From: Arenibacter sp965652575
GTDB lineage: Bacteria; Bacteroidota; Bacteroidia; Flavobacteriales; Flavobacteriaceae
Reading direction: 5' to 3'
Length of the DNA stretch: 47,941 nt
Assembly (NCBI GenBank): GCA_965652575.1
Contig: CBFGWQ010000005.1
Span: forward strand, 1-47,941
The notes beneath the pieces are model-generated. The model was given only the letters and a program-made list of their open reading frames with translations, searched no databases and had not been told where the DNA came from. Shown piece by piece: positions 34,889 through 43,983 of the stretch. Position numbers and translations under genes: made by a program. Each line of letters opens with the position of its first letter. The stretch's first letter is position 1.

Positions 34889-36259
34889 ATGAAACATCTT
34901 AGCAAATTATTGGTTGTTGCCTTACTTATTGTAGGTTTTAACAACGTACAAGCGCAAGACGAGAATAACCCTTGGCAAGTAAGTTTCGGAGCTAACGCGA
35001 TCGACGTGTATCCTACAGGTGATAGCGATGCTCTTATGAACCACGGGTTCATGGCCGGAGAATTAGGCGATGAATTCTTTAATGCAACAGATCACTGGAA
35101 CATACTTCCATCAATTTCCTATGTTGGAGTTTCCAAGTACGTAGGTAGCGGCTTCTCTATTGGGGCAAGAGGTTCATTGAACCGTATTGACAAATTAGGG
35201 GATACCAGTGTTGACGATTTGTCGCACTATGCAGTTGATGGTACAATAAAATATAATTTCTTACAAAATACAGTACTTGACCCATTCATCGAAATTGGTG
35301 GGGGTTATACTTGGATAGACGAAATTGGTGCCGGTACCGTAAATGGTGGTATTGGACTTAATGTTTGGTTTACCGAGAACATTGGTCTTACATTACAGTC
35401 TAGCTACAAGCATGCTTTTGAAGACTATTTGGCCAAACATTTCCAACATATGGCCGGTATTGCTATCAAATTTGGTGGTACTGATACTGATGGTGACGGA
35501 ATCTACGATAAGGATGATGCCTGTCCCGAGGTTGCCGGTTTGGAGATCTTCAACGGATGTCCGGATGCCGACGGCGATGGTATAGAAGACAGCAAAGATG
35601 CTTGTCCTAACGAAGCTGGTTCCAAAGAAATGAACGGATGTCCGGATGCTGACGGTGACGGTGTTGCCGATAAGGATGATGCTTGTCCAAACGAAGCTGG
35701 TCTTGCTGCTTTGAACGGATGTCCGGATGCCGACGGTGACGGTGTTGCCGATAAGGATGACGCTTGTCCAAACGAAGCTGGTCCTTCCGCCAACAAAGGA
35801 TGTCCTTACCAAGATAAAGATGGTGACGGTGTATTGGATAAAGATGATAAATGTCCAGATGTTGCCGGAACTGTGGCTAACCAAGGTTGTCCTGAAGTTA
35901 CCGAAGAAGTTCAGAAGCAATTGAACGACTATGCAAGAACAATCTTGTTCGATACCGGTAAATCTTCCATCAAAGCTGAGTCTACCTCTGTAATGGTCGA
36001 TATTATCACTATCCTTAAAGAGTATCCTACTGCTAAATTTACTGTGGAAGGTCATACTGACAGTGTAGGTAGTAACTCCTTGAACCAAAAATTATCCGAG
36101 TCAAGAGCACTATCCGTTAAAACTTTCTTGGTAGAAAAAGGTATTGAAGAGTTTAGGTTGTCTGCCGTAGGTTATGGTGAGGATAAGCCTATCGCTACCA
36201 ACAATACTTCTAAAGGTAGGGCACAAAACAGAAGGGTTGAAATTAACTTGGTAAAATAA
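34889..36259 (+). CDS. OmpA-family outer-membrane protein with thrombospondin type-3 repeats
   Basis: A structural outer-membrane protein linking the membrane to peptidoglycan. From the ATG at 34889 it has a signal peptide (MKHLSKLLVVALLIVGFNNV, cut after QA) and an N-terminal beta-barrel to about residue 190. About five Asp-rich calcium-binding type-3 repeats follow (DADGDGVADKDDACPNEAG). The C-terminal OmpA domain has ILFDTGKSSIK, FTVEGHTDSVGS and GRAQNRRVEI, the peptidoglycan-binding motif. Three repeat units are 81 bp long and nearly identical in DNA, so copy number may vary by recombination. A TTG at 34883 is in frame but not needed. A strong promoter and terminator frame it. Confidence 0.93.
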   Translation: MKHLSKLLVVALLIVGFNNVQAQDENNPWQVSFGANAIDVYPTGDSDALMNHGFMAGELGDEFFNATDHWNILPSISYVGVSKYVGSGFSIGARGSLNRIDKLGDTSVDDLSHYAVDGTIKYNFLQNTVLDPFIEIGGGYTWIDEIGAGTVNGGIGLNVWFTENIGLTLQSSYKHAFEDYLAKHFQHMAGIAIKFGGTDTDGDGIYDKDDACPEVAGLEIFNGCPDADGDGIEDSKDACPNEAGSKEMNGCPDADGDGVADKDDACPNEAGLAALNGCPDADGDGVADKDDACPNEAGPSANKGCPYQDKDGDGVLDKDDKCPDVAGTVANQGCPEVTEEVQKQLNDYARTILFDTGKSSIKAESTSVMVDIITILKEYPTAKFTVEGHTDSVGSNSLNQKLSESRALSVKTFLVEKGIEEFRLSAVGYGEDKPIATNNTSKGRAQNRRVEINLVK

Positions 36260-36288
36260 TTTCCAATTTGTTTTAAAACCATAATAAG

Positions 36289-36316
36289 GGCCCCGCAATC
36301 GCGGGGCTTTTTTTTG
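36289..36316 (+). terminator. Terminator after the OmpA-family gene
   Basis: gccccgc aatc gcggggc followed by TTTTTTTT. Confidence 0.92.
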
Positions 36317-36499
36317 TCCCTGTTTTAAACGGGCATGGAAAAAATAATCCATGGCCATAAAAAATTGTATTTTTCAACGGTATGCCCTCGTTCTATTTTT
36401 TATAATTAAATTACCCCATAATTGCAGATAACCAAATTGCTGAAGGGCCACTATAATAACAGGTAGTCTGCCCAAGAACTTAATATAAAACATAATCAG

Positions 36500-39250
36500 T
36501 TGAAAAGTTTTCTCCAACAGGTAGTTGATGATCTATTAAAGGACTATAACTCCCTGGACGACCTCATCTTAATATTGCCCAGTAAACGGGCGGGGACTAT
36601 TTTAAGGACAACATTGGCCAATACCGCCGAGAAAACTATTTTTTCGCCAAAAATATACAGTATTGAAAGCTTTGTAGAACAAATATCCAAGCTGCAGACG
36701 GCTTCCAATATGGAGCAACTTTTTACCCTTTATGAAGCCTATGCGTCTATGGAGTATAGAGAAAAGGATAACTTTTACACCTTTTCCAAATGGGGGCAGA
36801 CCTTGTTGCAGGATTTTAATGAAATAGATAGATACCTAATAGATACCAAAGACATATTTTCCTACCTGGCCGATATCCAGGAAATAAACCATTGGTCATT
36901 ACAGAAGGAAAAATCCGAGTTGGTAACGAATTACATTAAATTTTGGAATAACCTTGAACCGCTCTATAACACTTTCAACAATTTGCTAACAGCCCAAAAA
37001 TTAGGACATCAGGGACTAATTTATCGTACGGCCTGTGAAAGGTTGAAGGATTATTTGGATATAAACAAAACCAAGACGCATATATTCATTGGCTTTAATG
37101 CCTTAAATACGGCCGAATCTTACATTATTCAGGAGATACTTGCCAAAACCAAAGCGGATATTTTTTGGGATGGGGATACCTATTTTGTTGAGGATCCCAT
37201 TCATGATGCAGGCTACTTTTTTAGACAACATTTAAATACCTGGCCATGGCTAAAAGGGAAGGCCCTAAAGGGTGTGGAAAGCAACTATTTATCCCATAAG
37301 AATATTAAAATAATAGGTGTCCCAAAAAATGTTTCCCAAGCAAAGTACGTAGGAAACCTTTTATTGCAACTAAACGTAGAGGATAATACTATTCTTAAAA
37401 ACACGGCTATAATTCTGGGCGATGAAACCTTGTTGAACCCGCTTTTAAATTCTATCCCTTCCGAGTTGGATGCGGTGAACATCACAATGGGATATCCATT
37501 AAAGAATACTCCTTTGGCCAGTTTATTTTCGCAATATTTTTCCATACATATAAAAAAGGATTCCCAGGGCTGGTACTTTCAGGATATGTTGGACTTTTTA
37601 TCACATCCTTACATTCAGATTTTATGTGCCGGAAACCAACAAAATAAGGCCAATCGGATAAGTGAGGCTATCAGGACAAAGAATTGGGCATTTATAAGTT
37701 CGGACAATTTAAGGTCCTTAGGGGAAGGAAGCGAAGACTTGCTAAATTTACTTTTTTTTAGCGAGGAAGTTTCGGCAACCACTTTTATAAGTAAATGCCA
37801 TCAAATTATCCAAATTTTAAGGGAAAGGTTTGTCCTGTCCAAGGATGCCCTGGGATTGGAGTACTTGTATAAGTTTTACTCCCTGTTCAATCAGCTTCGG
37901 GACATGGTGGAACAATATTCATTTGCCAATGACCTTAAATCCTTGGAAAGCCTTTATTTGGAAATTGTGAGGAACGAAACCTTGGATTTTCAAGGGGAAC
38001 CCTTGGAAGGATTGCAAATAATGGGAATGCTGGAAAGCAGGGTGCTCGATTTTGAAACCATAATCCTGACTTCCGTTAACGAAGGAATACTCCCCTCCGG
38101 CAAGTCCAATAATTCCTTTATCCCCTTCGATCTTAAAAAATATTATAAACTCCCCACCTATAAGGAAAAGGATGCCATTTATACTTATCATTTTTATCAC
38201 TTATTGCAACGGGCAAAAAACATCTATTTGGTGTACAATACAGAACCCGATGTTCTTGAAGGAGGGGAGAAGAGTAGATTGCTGACCCAAATGCTGACGG
38301 ATGAAAATAAATTACCGGAAATTACCGAGATCATAGCGGCACCGGAAATTAGTCCTTCCATTAAGGTGGTACAGACCATAGCCAAGGATGCCGGCCTAAT
38401 GGAAATGATCAAGGCACACGCCGCCAAGGGGTTTTCCCCTACTTCCCTGAGCAATTATATAAGGAATCCAATAGATTTTTACAAGAGAAACCTATTGGGA
38501 ATAGACGATATCCAGGAGGTGGAGGAGACCGTTGCCAACAATACCTTTGGAACAATTGTCCACGATACCCTGGAGGACCTATATAAGCCGTATTTAAATA
38601 CGTATTTGGAGGAATCCATGCTTGAGGAAATGAAAAAGCAAGTGAGGCCCCTTGTTATAGGCCACTTTGCAAAAAGCTTCTCCGATGGCGATATTTCCAG
38701 GGGAAAAAACCTCATTGCGTATAATGTGGTGGTGAGGTACCTGGAAAATTTTCTAAATCTGGAATTGGCAGAGGTGGGGCAACATCAAATAAAGATATTG
38801 GGGATTGAAGAAAAACTACATATGGATATCCATGTCCCTGGGTTGGATTTTCCTGTATCCCTGAAAGGGAAATTGGATCGGATCGATGAAAAAGATGGGG
38901 TCATTAGAATTATAGACTATAAAACGGGAAGTGTTACCGGTTCCCAAGTAGAAATTGTAGAATGGGAAGATGTTATTGGGGACTACAACTACAGCAAAGC
39001 CTTTCAATTATTGTGTTATGCCCTTATGTTCAATCATATAAAACCGATAACTTCCTTGGAAGCAGGAATAATTTCATTTAAAAATTTAGGCTCCGGGCTG
39101 TTGAAATTTGGCCTAAAGGAAAAAAAAGGCAGTAGAATCAAGGATAATTCCATTACCCAGGAGACCATTGCCCAATTTATGGATTATATTAAAATTTTAA
39201 TTTATGAAATTGGCGACCCCCAAGTCCCCTTTACTGAAAAGGAGGTATAG
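36500..39250 (+). CDS. AddB-like PD-(D/E)XK nuclease-family protein
   Basis: A 916-residue protein resembling the AddB subunit of AddAB. It begins with ILPSKRAGTILRTTLANTA (about 24-42), the degenerate helicase start common to AddB-like proteins, without an intact Walker A. MGMLESRVLDFETIILTSVNEGILP (mid-protein) resembles AddB motif VI-like segments. The C-terminal part has FSPTSLSNYIRNPIDFYKRN and IIDYKTGSVTGSQ, the nuclease core. The four-cysteine Fe-S signature of Bacillus AddB is not evident. The start appears to be TTG at 36500. It is separated from the AddA-like gene by the OmpA gene and is convergent with the SDR gene, with 2 bp between stops. Confidence 0.82.
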   Translation: MKSFLQQVVDDLLKDYNSLDDLILILPSKRAGTILRTTLANTAEKTIFSPKIYSIESFVEQISKLQTASNMEQLFTLYEAYASMEYREKDNFYTFSKWGQTLLQDFNEIDRYLIDTKDIFSYLADIQEINHWSLQKEKSELVTNYIKFWNNLEPLYNTFNNLLTAQKLGHQGLIYRTACERLKDYLDINKTKTHIFIGFNALNTAESYIIQEILAKTKADIFWDGDTYFVEDPIHDAGYFFRQHLNTWPWLKGKALKGVESNYLSHKNIKIIGVPKNVSQAKYVGNLLLQLNVEDNTILKNTAIILGDETLLNPLLNSIPSELDAVNITMGYPLKNTPLASLFSQYFSIHIKKDSQGWYFQDMLDFLSHPYIQILCAGNQQNKANRISEAIRTKNWAFISSDNLRSLGEGSEDLLNLLFFSEEVSATTFISKCHQIIQILRERFVLSKDALGLEYLYKFYSLFNQLRDMVEQYSFANDLKSLESLYLEIVRNETLDFQGEPLEGLQIMGMLESRVLDFETIILTSVNEGILPSGKSNNSFIPFDLKKYYKLPTYKEKDAIYTYHFYHLLQRAKNIYLVYNTEPDVLEGGEKSRLLTQMLTDENKLPEITEIIAAPEISPSIKVVQTIAKDAGLMEMIKAHAAKGFSPTSLSNYIRNPIDFYKRNLLGIDDIQEVEETVANNTFGTIVHDTLEDLYKPYLNTYLEESMLEEMKKQVRPLVIGHFAKSFSDGDISRGKNLIAYNVVVRYLENFLNLELAEVGQHQIKILGIEEKLHMDIHVPGLDFPVSLKGKLDRIDEKDGVIRIIDYKTGSVTGSQVEIVEWEDVIGDYNYSKAFQLLCYALMFNHIKPITSLEAGIISFKNLGSGLLKFGLKEKKGSRIKDNSITQETIAQFMDYIKILIYEIGDPQVPFTEKEV

Positions 39251-39252
39251 CC

Positions 39253-39966
39253 TTATTTTTTATCGGGCCGTGTAGGCCTTACCTCAATCTTGCTGGGCAA
39301 GGTCCGTGGGTTCATATTCAGGAGGTCGAGGACCAACTCGCCAATATCTTCAGCTTGTATTTTCCAGGCATCCTCTTTGGAAGGTTCGTGGCCGTTAAAA
39401 TTAGTGGCAACAGATCCCGGCATTATGGTAGAAACCTTAATGTCATAAGGTCTTAGGTCCAACATGGCAGCCTGGGTAAAACCTACCACCCCAAATTTGG
39501 TAGCATTATAGCCCGCTCCGTTGGCAAAGAAATTGGTGCCGGCCAAACTTGCCACGGTAATATAATACCCCTTGGATTTCTTAAGGGCCTCTACAGAAGC
39601 TTTTAGGGAGTGGAACACCCCGTTTAGGTTGGTGTTTACCATCTCGTGCCATAGGGTATCGGATATTTGATCTATGGGAGCAAAATGTCCAACCCCTGCA
39701 TTGGCTACCATCACATCCAATTTTCCCCACTTGTCCAAAATCTTTTTGACCGCTGCTTTTTCGTCCCCAAGTTTTGATACATCCGAGACAACGCCAAGTA
39801 CCATGTCTTCCGGGCCAAGTTCTTTGGCCGCTTTTTGGGCATTCTCCAATAGTCTGCTACTAATGGCCACTTTCATTCCCGCTTTCAATAATGTGGATGC
39901 TATTCCAAATCCTATTCCTTTGGAGCCACCGGTAATATAGGCTACTTTGTTTTTTAGATCATTCAT
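39253..39966 (-). CDS. Short-chain dehydrogenase/reductase
   Basis: A 237-residue classical SDR. NAD(P)-binding TGGSKGIG (12-19), VANAGVGHF (87-95) and the catalytic Ser140, Tyr153 and Lys157 (AGYNATK) are all present. Relatives reduce 3-oxoacyl groups or oxidise hydroxy compounds; the substrate is unknown. The tail ends in EVRPTRPDKK. The stop is 2 bp from that of the AddB-like gene. Confidence 0.88.
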   Translation of the reverse strand: MNDLKNKVAYITGGSKGIGFGIASTLLKAGMKVAISSRLLENAQKAAKELGPEDMVLGVVSDVSKLGDEKAAVKKILDKWGKLDVMVANAGVGHFAPIDQISDTLWHEMVNTNLNGVFHSLKASVEALKKSKGYYITVASLAGTNFFANGAGYNATKFGVVGFTQAAMLDLRPYDIKVSTIMPGSVATNFNGHEPSKEDAWKIQAEDIGELVLDLLNMNPRTLPSKIEVRPTRPDKK

Positions 39967-40137
39967 GCTTTTTAGTTTTTAGTGAAATTATAATTATAAG
40001 GGCAGAAAATAAAGAAGTAGGCGTTATAGTTTTCTTAAACCCCGATTATTGGGTAAAATACATGTTAACTGATCTGTATCATTTCGAAGGACAATTTTCA
40101 ATGGTATTTTAGTATTCAAAGCAATCATTGAAACTTC

Positions 40138-40407
40138 ATGAAAGCCATAGCAAAAATGGACAATCTAATTTCTAATAATGACAAGATGATGATTCTTCGT
40201 AACCTTAGTCGCATTATGGATATTAGGGTAATAGATCTTGAGGTCGACACAGGAAGGCTTATTTTTCTTTATTATAGCCCAATAGCTTTGGAACAGGTTA
40301 AACGAGAACTATGGAGAATTGGTTATCCCATCAGGCATTTTAAATTCCTTTCCCCTTTAAGTCCCCATTTACAAGGGGATGGCAATACTGAAACTGCCTT
40401 TGTTTAA
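40138..40407 (+). CDS. Small HMA-like protein lacking the CxxC metal motif
   Basis: An 89-residue protein whose central part (NLSRIMDIRVIDLEVDTGRLIFLYYSPIALEQVKRELWRIGYPI) follows the beta-alpha-beta-beta-alpha pattern of heavy-metal-associated domains, with LEVDTGRLIF as the second strand and LEQVKRELWRIGYPI as the second helix. The MxCxxC metal loop is replaced by MMILRN-like residues, so direct copper binding by this site is unlikely. It stands alone, convergent with the DUF302 gene. Whether the real start is 40138 or the Met at 40156 is not clear. Confidence 0.5.
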   Translation: MKAIAKMDNLISNNDKMMILRNLSRIMDIRVIDLEVDTGRLIFLYYSPIALEQVKRELWRIGYPIRHFKFLSPLSPHLQGDGNTETAFV

Positions 40408-40499
40408 TGATTCCTTATACTTTAAGATAAAATGGAATGCCCAAAAGTGTGAAAATTGTGTTTTTCCCTGTTCATCATAAAAAATATGGGGCTTAACGA

Positions 40500-40892
40500 T
40501 CAATGGATCTTTTCTACCACTCTTTTTAGTTTTTGGCCCACTTCATCCGCAATTTTCATTAAATCTAAATTAATAACCGCTTGCATGGAGGCCATAGGGT
40601 TTACAGCTGCAATTTCAACAAGCCCGGATTCCTTCTCCATAACTAATACGTTGCAGGGCAACATGGTGCCAATTTTATCTTCGGCCTGTAAGGCCTTATG
40701 TGCAAAGGGGGCGTTGCAGGCACCTAAAACCATATAATTATAGAAATCTACATCCAATTTCTTCTTTAGGGTAGCCTTCATATCTATTTCCGTCAGCACC
40801 CCAAAGCCCTCTTCCTGCAATGCCAATTTAGTTTTTTCAATAGCTTGGTCGAAAGGTATATTTCCTATTGTTTTATTAAAATAGTATTCCAT
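40500..40892 (-). CDS. DUF302-domain protein
   Basis: A 130-residue cytosolic protein of the DUF302 family. Signs are FDQAIEKTKLALQEEGFGVLTEIDMKATL (residues ~14-42), NYMVLGACNAPFAHKALQAEDKIGTMLPCNVLV and AVNPMASM. Two Cys (GACN and LPCN) could be redox-active or metal-binding. DUF302 proteins are often found near thiol, metal or sulfur genes, but no mechanism is established. It is a single gene with a promoter presumably in the ~100 bp upstream. Confidence 0.85.
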   Translation of the reverse strand: MEYYFNKTIGNIPFDQAIEKTKLALQEEGFGVLTEIDMKATLKKKLDVDFYNYMVLGACNAPFAHKALQAEDKIGTMLPCNVLVMEKESGLVEIAAVNPMASMQAVINLDLMKIADEVGQKLKRVVEKIH

Positions 40893-40997
40893 AATAAAAT
40901 TGTTAATGTGCTTCTAAAATAGTAATCAATGTACTATCTGTTAATTCATTTCAATCGGTATATCATGTAGATCAGATTTCCCACTTAAAAATAACAT

Positions 40998-41035
40998 TAA
41001 AAAAAGGATTGGGGTATCCAAATACCCCAATCCTT
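40998..41035 (-). terminator. Strong terminator on the minus strand
   Basis: aaggattggggtat / ataccccaatcctt (14-bp stem) followed on the minus strand by TTTTTTT. It lies 250 bp downstream of mlaD and may end the mla operon or a separate minus-strand RNA. Confidence 0.8.
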
Positions 41036-41200
41036 AATTCCCGGGCCGGGGCAACATTTTTGTACTTATCCGATTCCCGAGCAGCAAGCTACCCATGTAA
41101 CGGCCGGCAAGGGAGTAGGGTAATAAGGTTCATAAAGTTACCTATGCACCGGTTTATGGTCGCTAAGGCATTACTGCTTAGCGACTTTATTTCTTTCAAA
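41036..41200. other. GC-rich structured gap, possible minus-strand small RNA
   Basis: No conserved gene is recognised in 40893-41284. The stretch is more GC-rich than other gaps and holds several self-complementary pieces: cccgggccggg (about 41040), cggccgg (about 41101) and a 9-bp stem gtcgctaag / cttagcgac (about 41159-41185). A strong minus-strand terminator directly follows. A structured RNA is possible but unproved. Confidence 0.25.
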
Positions 41201-41284
41201 GAACGAATGCATTTGTAATAACATTAAATATAGGCCATCTGCCCATGGTGTAAAATGATATATATCAGGTAAATCTATTTTTTC

Positions 41285-42256
41285 CTACTCCGATTTTTCC
41301 TCTTTTTCCTTCTTTTTGAAGTAGCGACGGGTAAGGAAATTATGTTTTAAGGCTTCTGTGACTTCATTGAAATTTTTTACCCCCTCCGTAACGTTTTCCA
41401 TACCGGCTTCCAGTTGCCTTACCAATACGGTGTCCGTAGCCAAATAGTTAATGGCCCCCTTCCCCGATTTAATATCTTCGATGACCGTATTTAAGTTCAT
41501 GGACATTTTTTCGATTTCCAGGCTGGAGTTTTTCAGATGGGAAATGATATTTTTCATTTTATCCCCGGTAATGGAATCCTTTAAGAGGACACCCGCCGTA
41601 CTATTGTCAAAATCGAGCTGTTCTACAATCCGGTTTATCCCTGCGATCATTGTATTGGCCTCATTACTGGTATGTTTCAGATTTGCAATGGTTTGGTGTA
41701 GGTCCTTGGCCATTAGGGAATCGTTCAGCAATCTGCCAAAAGTGCCTTTGCCCTGGGTCAACGATCTTGTTACCTTTAGCAGGTCCTGTGTCAACAAAGC
41801 CGCATTTTCATTGGTTTGGTTAAGGGTGTTCAGCATATCTTGGGTAGCCACCCGGCTAAAGGATTGTAATTCGTCCCCTGGAACAATGTGGACCGACTTT
41901 CCTTCTCCCGGAACAATATTGATGAGCATACTGCCCACCAGACCATCGGAACCAATAGTGGCGATGGCATCTTTTTTAATGTGATCTTTCACTTTTTCCC
42001 CTATGATCATATGTACGCGAATGGTGGTATCGTTGATCATTTCAATTTTGTTCACCGTACCTACGTTTATACCTGAGAATCGAACATTATTCCCATTTTG
42101 GAGTCCGTTGGCATTCTTAAAGATGGCACTTATGGGAATGGTCTTTTCAAACATATTCTGTCTGTTTCCTATTAGATAGGCCGCTATGACAATTAGTGCC
42201 GTACCAAGGGCGACGAATATTCCGAGTTTTAAGTTTTCTAATTTTGTCTTTGCCAT
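41285..42256 (-). CDS. mlaD: MlaD-family (MCE-domain) lipid-transport protein
   Basis: Substrate-binding part of a phospholipid transport system between the membranes. 323 residues: one N-terminal membrane segment (LKLGIFVALGTALIVIAAYLI, about 9-29), then an MCE domain (~37-120) with FKNANGLQNGNNVRFSGINVG and GLVGSMLINI. A long helical C-terminal part (~130-300) follows that may form a needle or tunnel. Start: the ATG at 42256 begins MAKTKLENLKL; the longer frame would overlap mlaF. It follows mlaF by 4 bp. MlaC-, MlaB- and MlaA-like genes are not in the window. Confidence 0.88.
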   Translation of the reverse strand: MAKTKLENLKLGIFVALGTALIVIAAYLIGNRQNMFEKTIPISAIFKNANGLQNGNNVRFSGINVGTVNKIEMINDTTIRVHMIIGEKVKDHIKKDAIATIGSDGLVGSMLINIVPGEGKSVHIVPGDELQSFSRVATQDMLNTLNQTNENAALLTQDLLKVTRSLTQGKGTFGRLLNDSLMAKDLHQTIANLKHTSNEANTMIAGINRIVEQLDFDNSTAGVLLKDSITGDKMKNIISHLKNSSLEIEKMSMNLNTVIEDIKSGKGAINYLATDTVLVRQLEAGMENVTEGVKNFNEVTEALKHNFLTRRYFKKKEKEEKSE

Positions 42257-42260
42257 GATA

Positions 42261-43055
42261 TTATTTTTTAAAAAATGCATCCACTTTTGGATCGATGGAT
42301 TGGGATAATTGTGAATAGGTGCCTTCGGCATAATTTATACCGTCTATCAAGAGTATCATCCGTTCGGAAATTACGCGGGCGCAATCCACATCATGGGTTA
42401 TGATCAGTGAAGATGTGCCGTATTTTTTTTGTATGGAACGCATAAGTTCTATGATCTCCTTGGAGGTAATGGGATCCAGGCCACTGGTAGGCTCGTCATA
42501 GAGGATTACCTTTGGTTTCAGGATCAGGGTACGTGCCAGGGCTACCCTTCTTTTCATACCCCCGGACAATTCTTCCGGCATTAGATCCATAGTATGGGCC
42601 AAGCCAACATTTTCAAGGGCTTCCCGTACCAGCGGTTCGGTATCCGTAACCACCCCCAATTTTTCCTTGTGCCTGCGCATGGGAAATTCCAAATTTTCAC
42701 GTACCGTCATGGAATCGTAAAGTGCGCTGCCCTGAAAAAGAAATCCGATATCCGAACGCAGTTCGTCCAGTGTTTGTTGATCCAAGGAGTTGATTTCCTT
42801 GCCCAGAACCTTGACCGTTCCGCTATCGGGCTTCTCCAAGCCAACAAGGCATTTGATCATTACGGATTTTCCGGAGCCCGATTTCCCCATGACCACTAGG
42901 TTTTCCCCTTCCAACAAGGTCATGTTAAATCCGTTCAGGACATGGTTGTCCCCAAAACTTTTATAAAGGTCTTTAATTTCTATTACCGCCTTTTTGTGTT
43001 GGGCAAATTCGTTGGAATTTGTTATTTGGTCCGGGGCTGTCATATTAAAGTTCAT
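42261..43055 (-). CDS. mlaF: MlaF-type ABC transporter ATP-binding protein
   Basis: The ATPase of the Mla-type lipid transporter. 264 residues with Walker A MGKSGSGKSVMIKC, signature ELSGGMKRRVALARTL, Walker B VILYDEPTSGLDPIT and switch His in IITHDVDC. The LSGGMKRR form and TSGLDP are typical for the MlaF/Ttg2A group. The start overlaps the end of mlaE by 11 bp, and mlaD follows 4 bp behind, giving a tightly packed operon. Confidence 0.92.
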   Translation of the reverse strand: MNFNMTAPDQITNSNEFAQHKKAVIEIKDLYKSFGDNHVLNGFNMTLLEGENLVVMGKSGSGKSVMIKCLVGLEKPDSGTVKVLGKEINSLDQQTLDELRSDIGFLFQGSALYDSMTVRENLEFPMRRHKEKLGVVTDTEPLVREALENVGLAHTMDLMPEELSGGMKRRVALARTLILKPKVILYDEPTSGLDPITSKEIIELMRSIQKKYGTSSLIITHDVDCARVISERMILLIDGINYAEGTYSQLSQSIDPKVDAFFKK

Positions 43056-43833
43056 AAAAAATATCCGATATAAATACGGCTATAAAATCTATGATAAACA
43101 GAAGTAAGGATGCCATTACTACTGCGGTATTGGCCGCCACCCCTACACCGGCAGTCCCCTTTTTGGAATAATAGCCTTTATAGCTGCCTACCAATCCTAT
43201 GGCAAAACCAAAAAAGAACGATTTTATGGTGGCCGGTACCAGGTCGCTAAAGGATAAGGCATCAAAAACCGTATTAAAATAAAGTTGAAAGGAAACATCT
43301 CCTTTTAAATTTTCTACCAGTGCCGATCCGTAAAGGGCAACCAAATCCCCGTATATTACTAAAATAGGGAGCATTAAAGTGGTGGCCATTATCCGGGTTA
43401 TTATTAAATATTTAAAGGGGTTGGTCCCTGAGACTTCCATGGCATCAATTTGTTCCGTAACCCTCATGGAACCCAATTCGGCCCCTATCCCCGATGCAAT
43501 CCGGCCCGCACAGATCAAGGCCGTAATTACAGGCCCTATTTCCCTTACTATGGATATCCCGACCATGTTGGGCATCCAGGAAACCGCTCCAAACTGTATC
43601 AGGGTGGGCCTGGATTGCAAGGTAAGCACCAGGCCAATGATAAAGCCTGTCACCGTTACCAGCGTCAGGGACCTATTCCCCATTTGATAACATTGGCGCA
43701 TCAGCTCCTTAAACTCGAATGGAGGTTTTAAGACTTCCTTAAAAAATCGGGCGGCAAAATAGGAGAGATCCCCTATCTCTATAAAAAATTCTTTTGTCCC
43801 TTTAAATAATGTAGATGTGTTGCCCATACCCAT
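43045..43833 (-). CDS. mlaE: MlaE-type ABC transporter permease
   Basis: Inner-membrane permease of the lipid transporter, 262 residues with about five membrane segments. Family motifs are VTGFIIGLVLTLQSRPTL, REIGPVITALICAGRIASGIGAELGSMRVTEQIDAMEV (the coupling region) and VGSYKGYYSKKGTAGVGVAANTAVV near the C-terminus. It heads the operon mlaE-mlaF-mlaD. The start could also be the Met at 43827. The operon keeps outer-membrane lipid asymmetry in related bacteria. Confidence 0.92.
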   Translation of the reverse strand: MGMGNTSTLFKGTKEFFIEIGDLSYFAARFFKEVLKPPFEFKELMRQCYQMGNRSLTLVTVTGFIIGLVLTLQSRPTLIQFGAVSWMPNMVGISIVREIGPVITALICAGRIASGIGAELGSMRVTEQIDAMEVSGTNPFKYLIITRIMATTLMLPILVIYGDLVALYGSALVENLKGDVSFQLYFNTVFDALSFSDLVPATIKSFFFGFAIGLVGSYKGYYSKKGTAGVGVAANTAVVMASLLLFIIDFIAVFISDIFYEL

Positions 43834-43983
43834 ATCCCTTTGTTAGGGACTATTTCATCAAAGATAGCATGAATGAAAAGGGTCTAAAATGAGGAATGTC
43901 ATGTGGAGGGGTGTGACCATTGTCATTTTAAAATCCTTGGAGACGTATTGGTTTTGATTAAAACAACACCAAATTATACTCCT

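Noticed and set aside
35480..35880. Regular repeats that could suggest a CRISPR array
   Set aside because: The repeats are in frame, 81 bp long without unique spacers, and encode calcium-binding protein motifs.
35393..36088. Long minus-strand open frame (231 codons) opposite the OmpA gene
   Set aside because: It results from the repeated, biased codons of the type-3 repeats; the plus-strand OmpA product is unmistakable.
41009..41218. 69-codon plus-strand open frame
   Set aside because: It runs through a hairpin terminator and GC-rich palindromes; no recognisable protein pattern.
41285..42331. Longer mlaD reading frame starting at 42331
   Set aside because: The extra 25 residues overlap mlaF and do not resemble the family; the Met at 42256 begins the conserved N-terminus.
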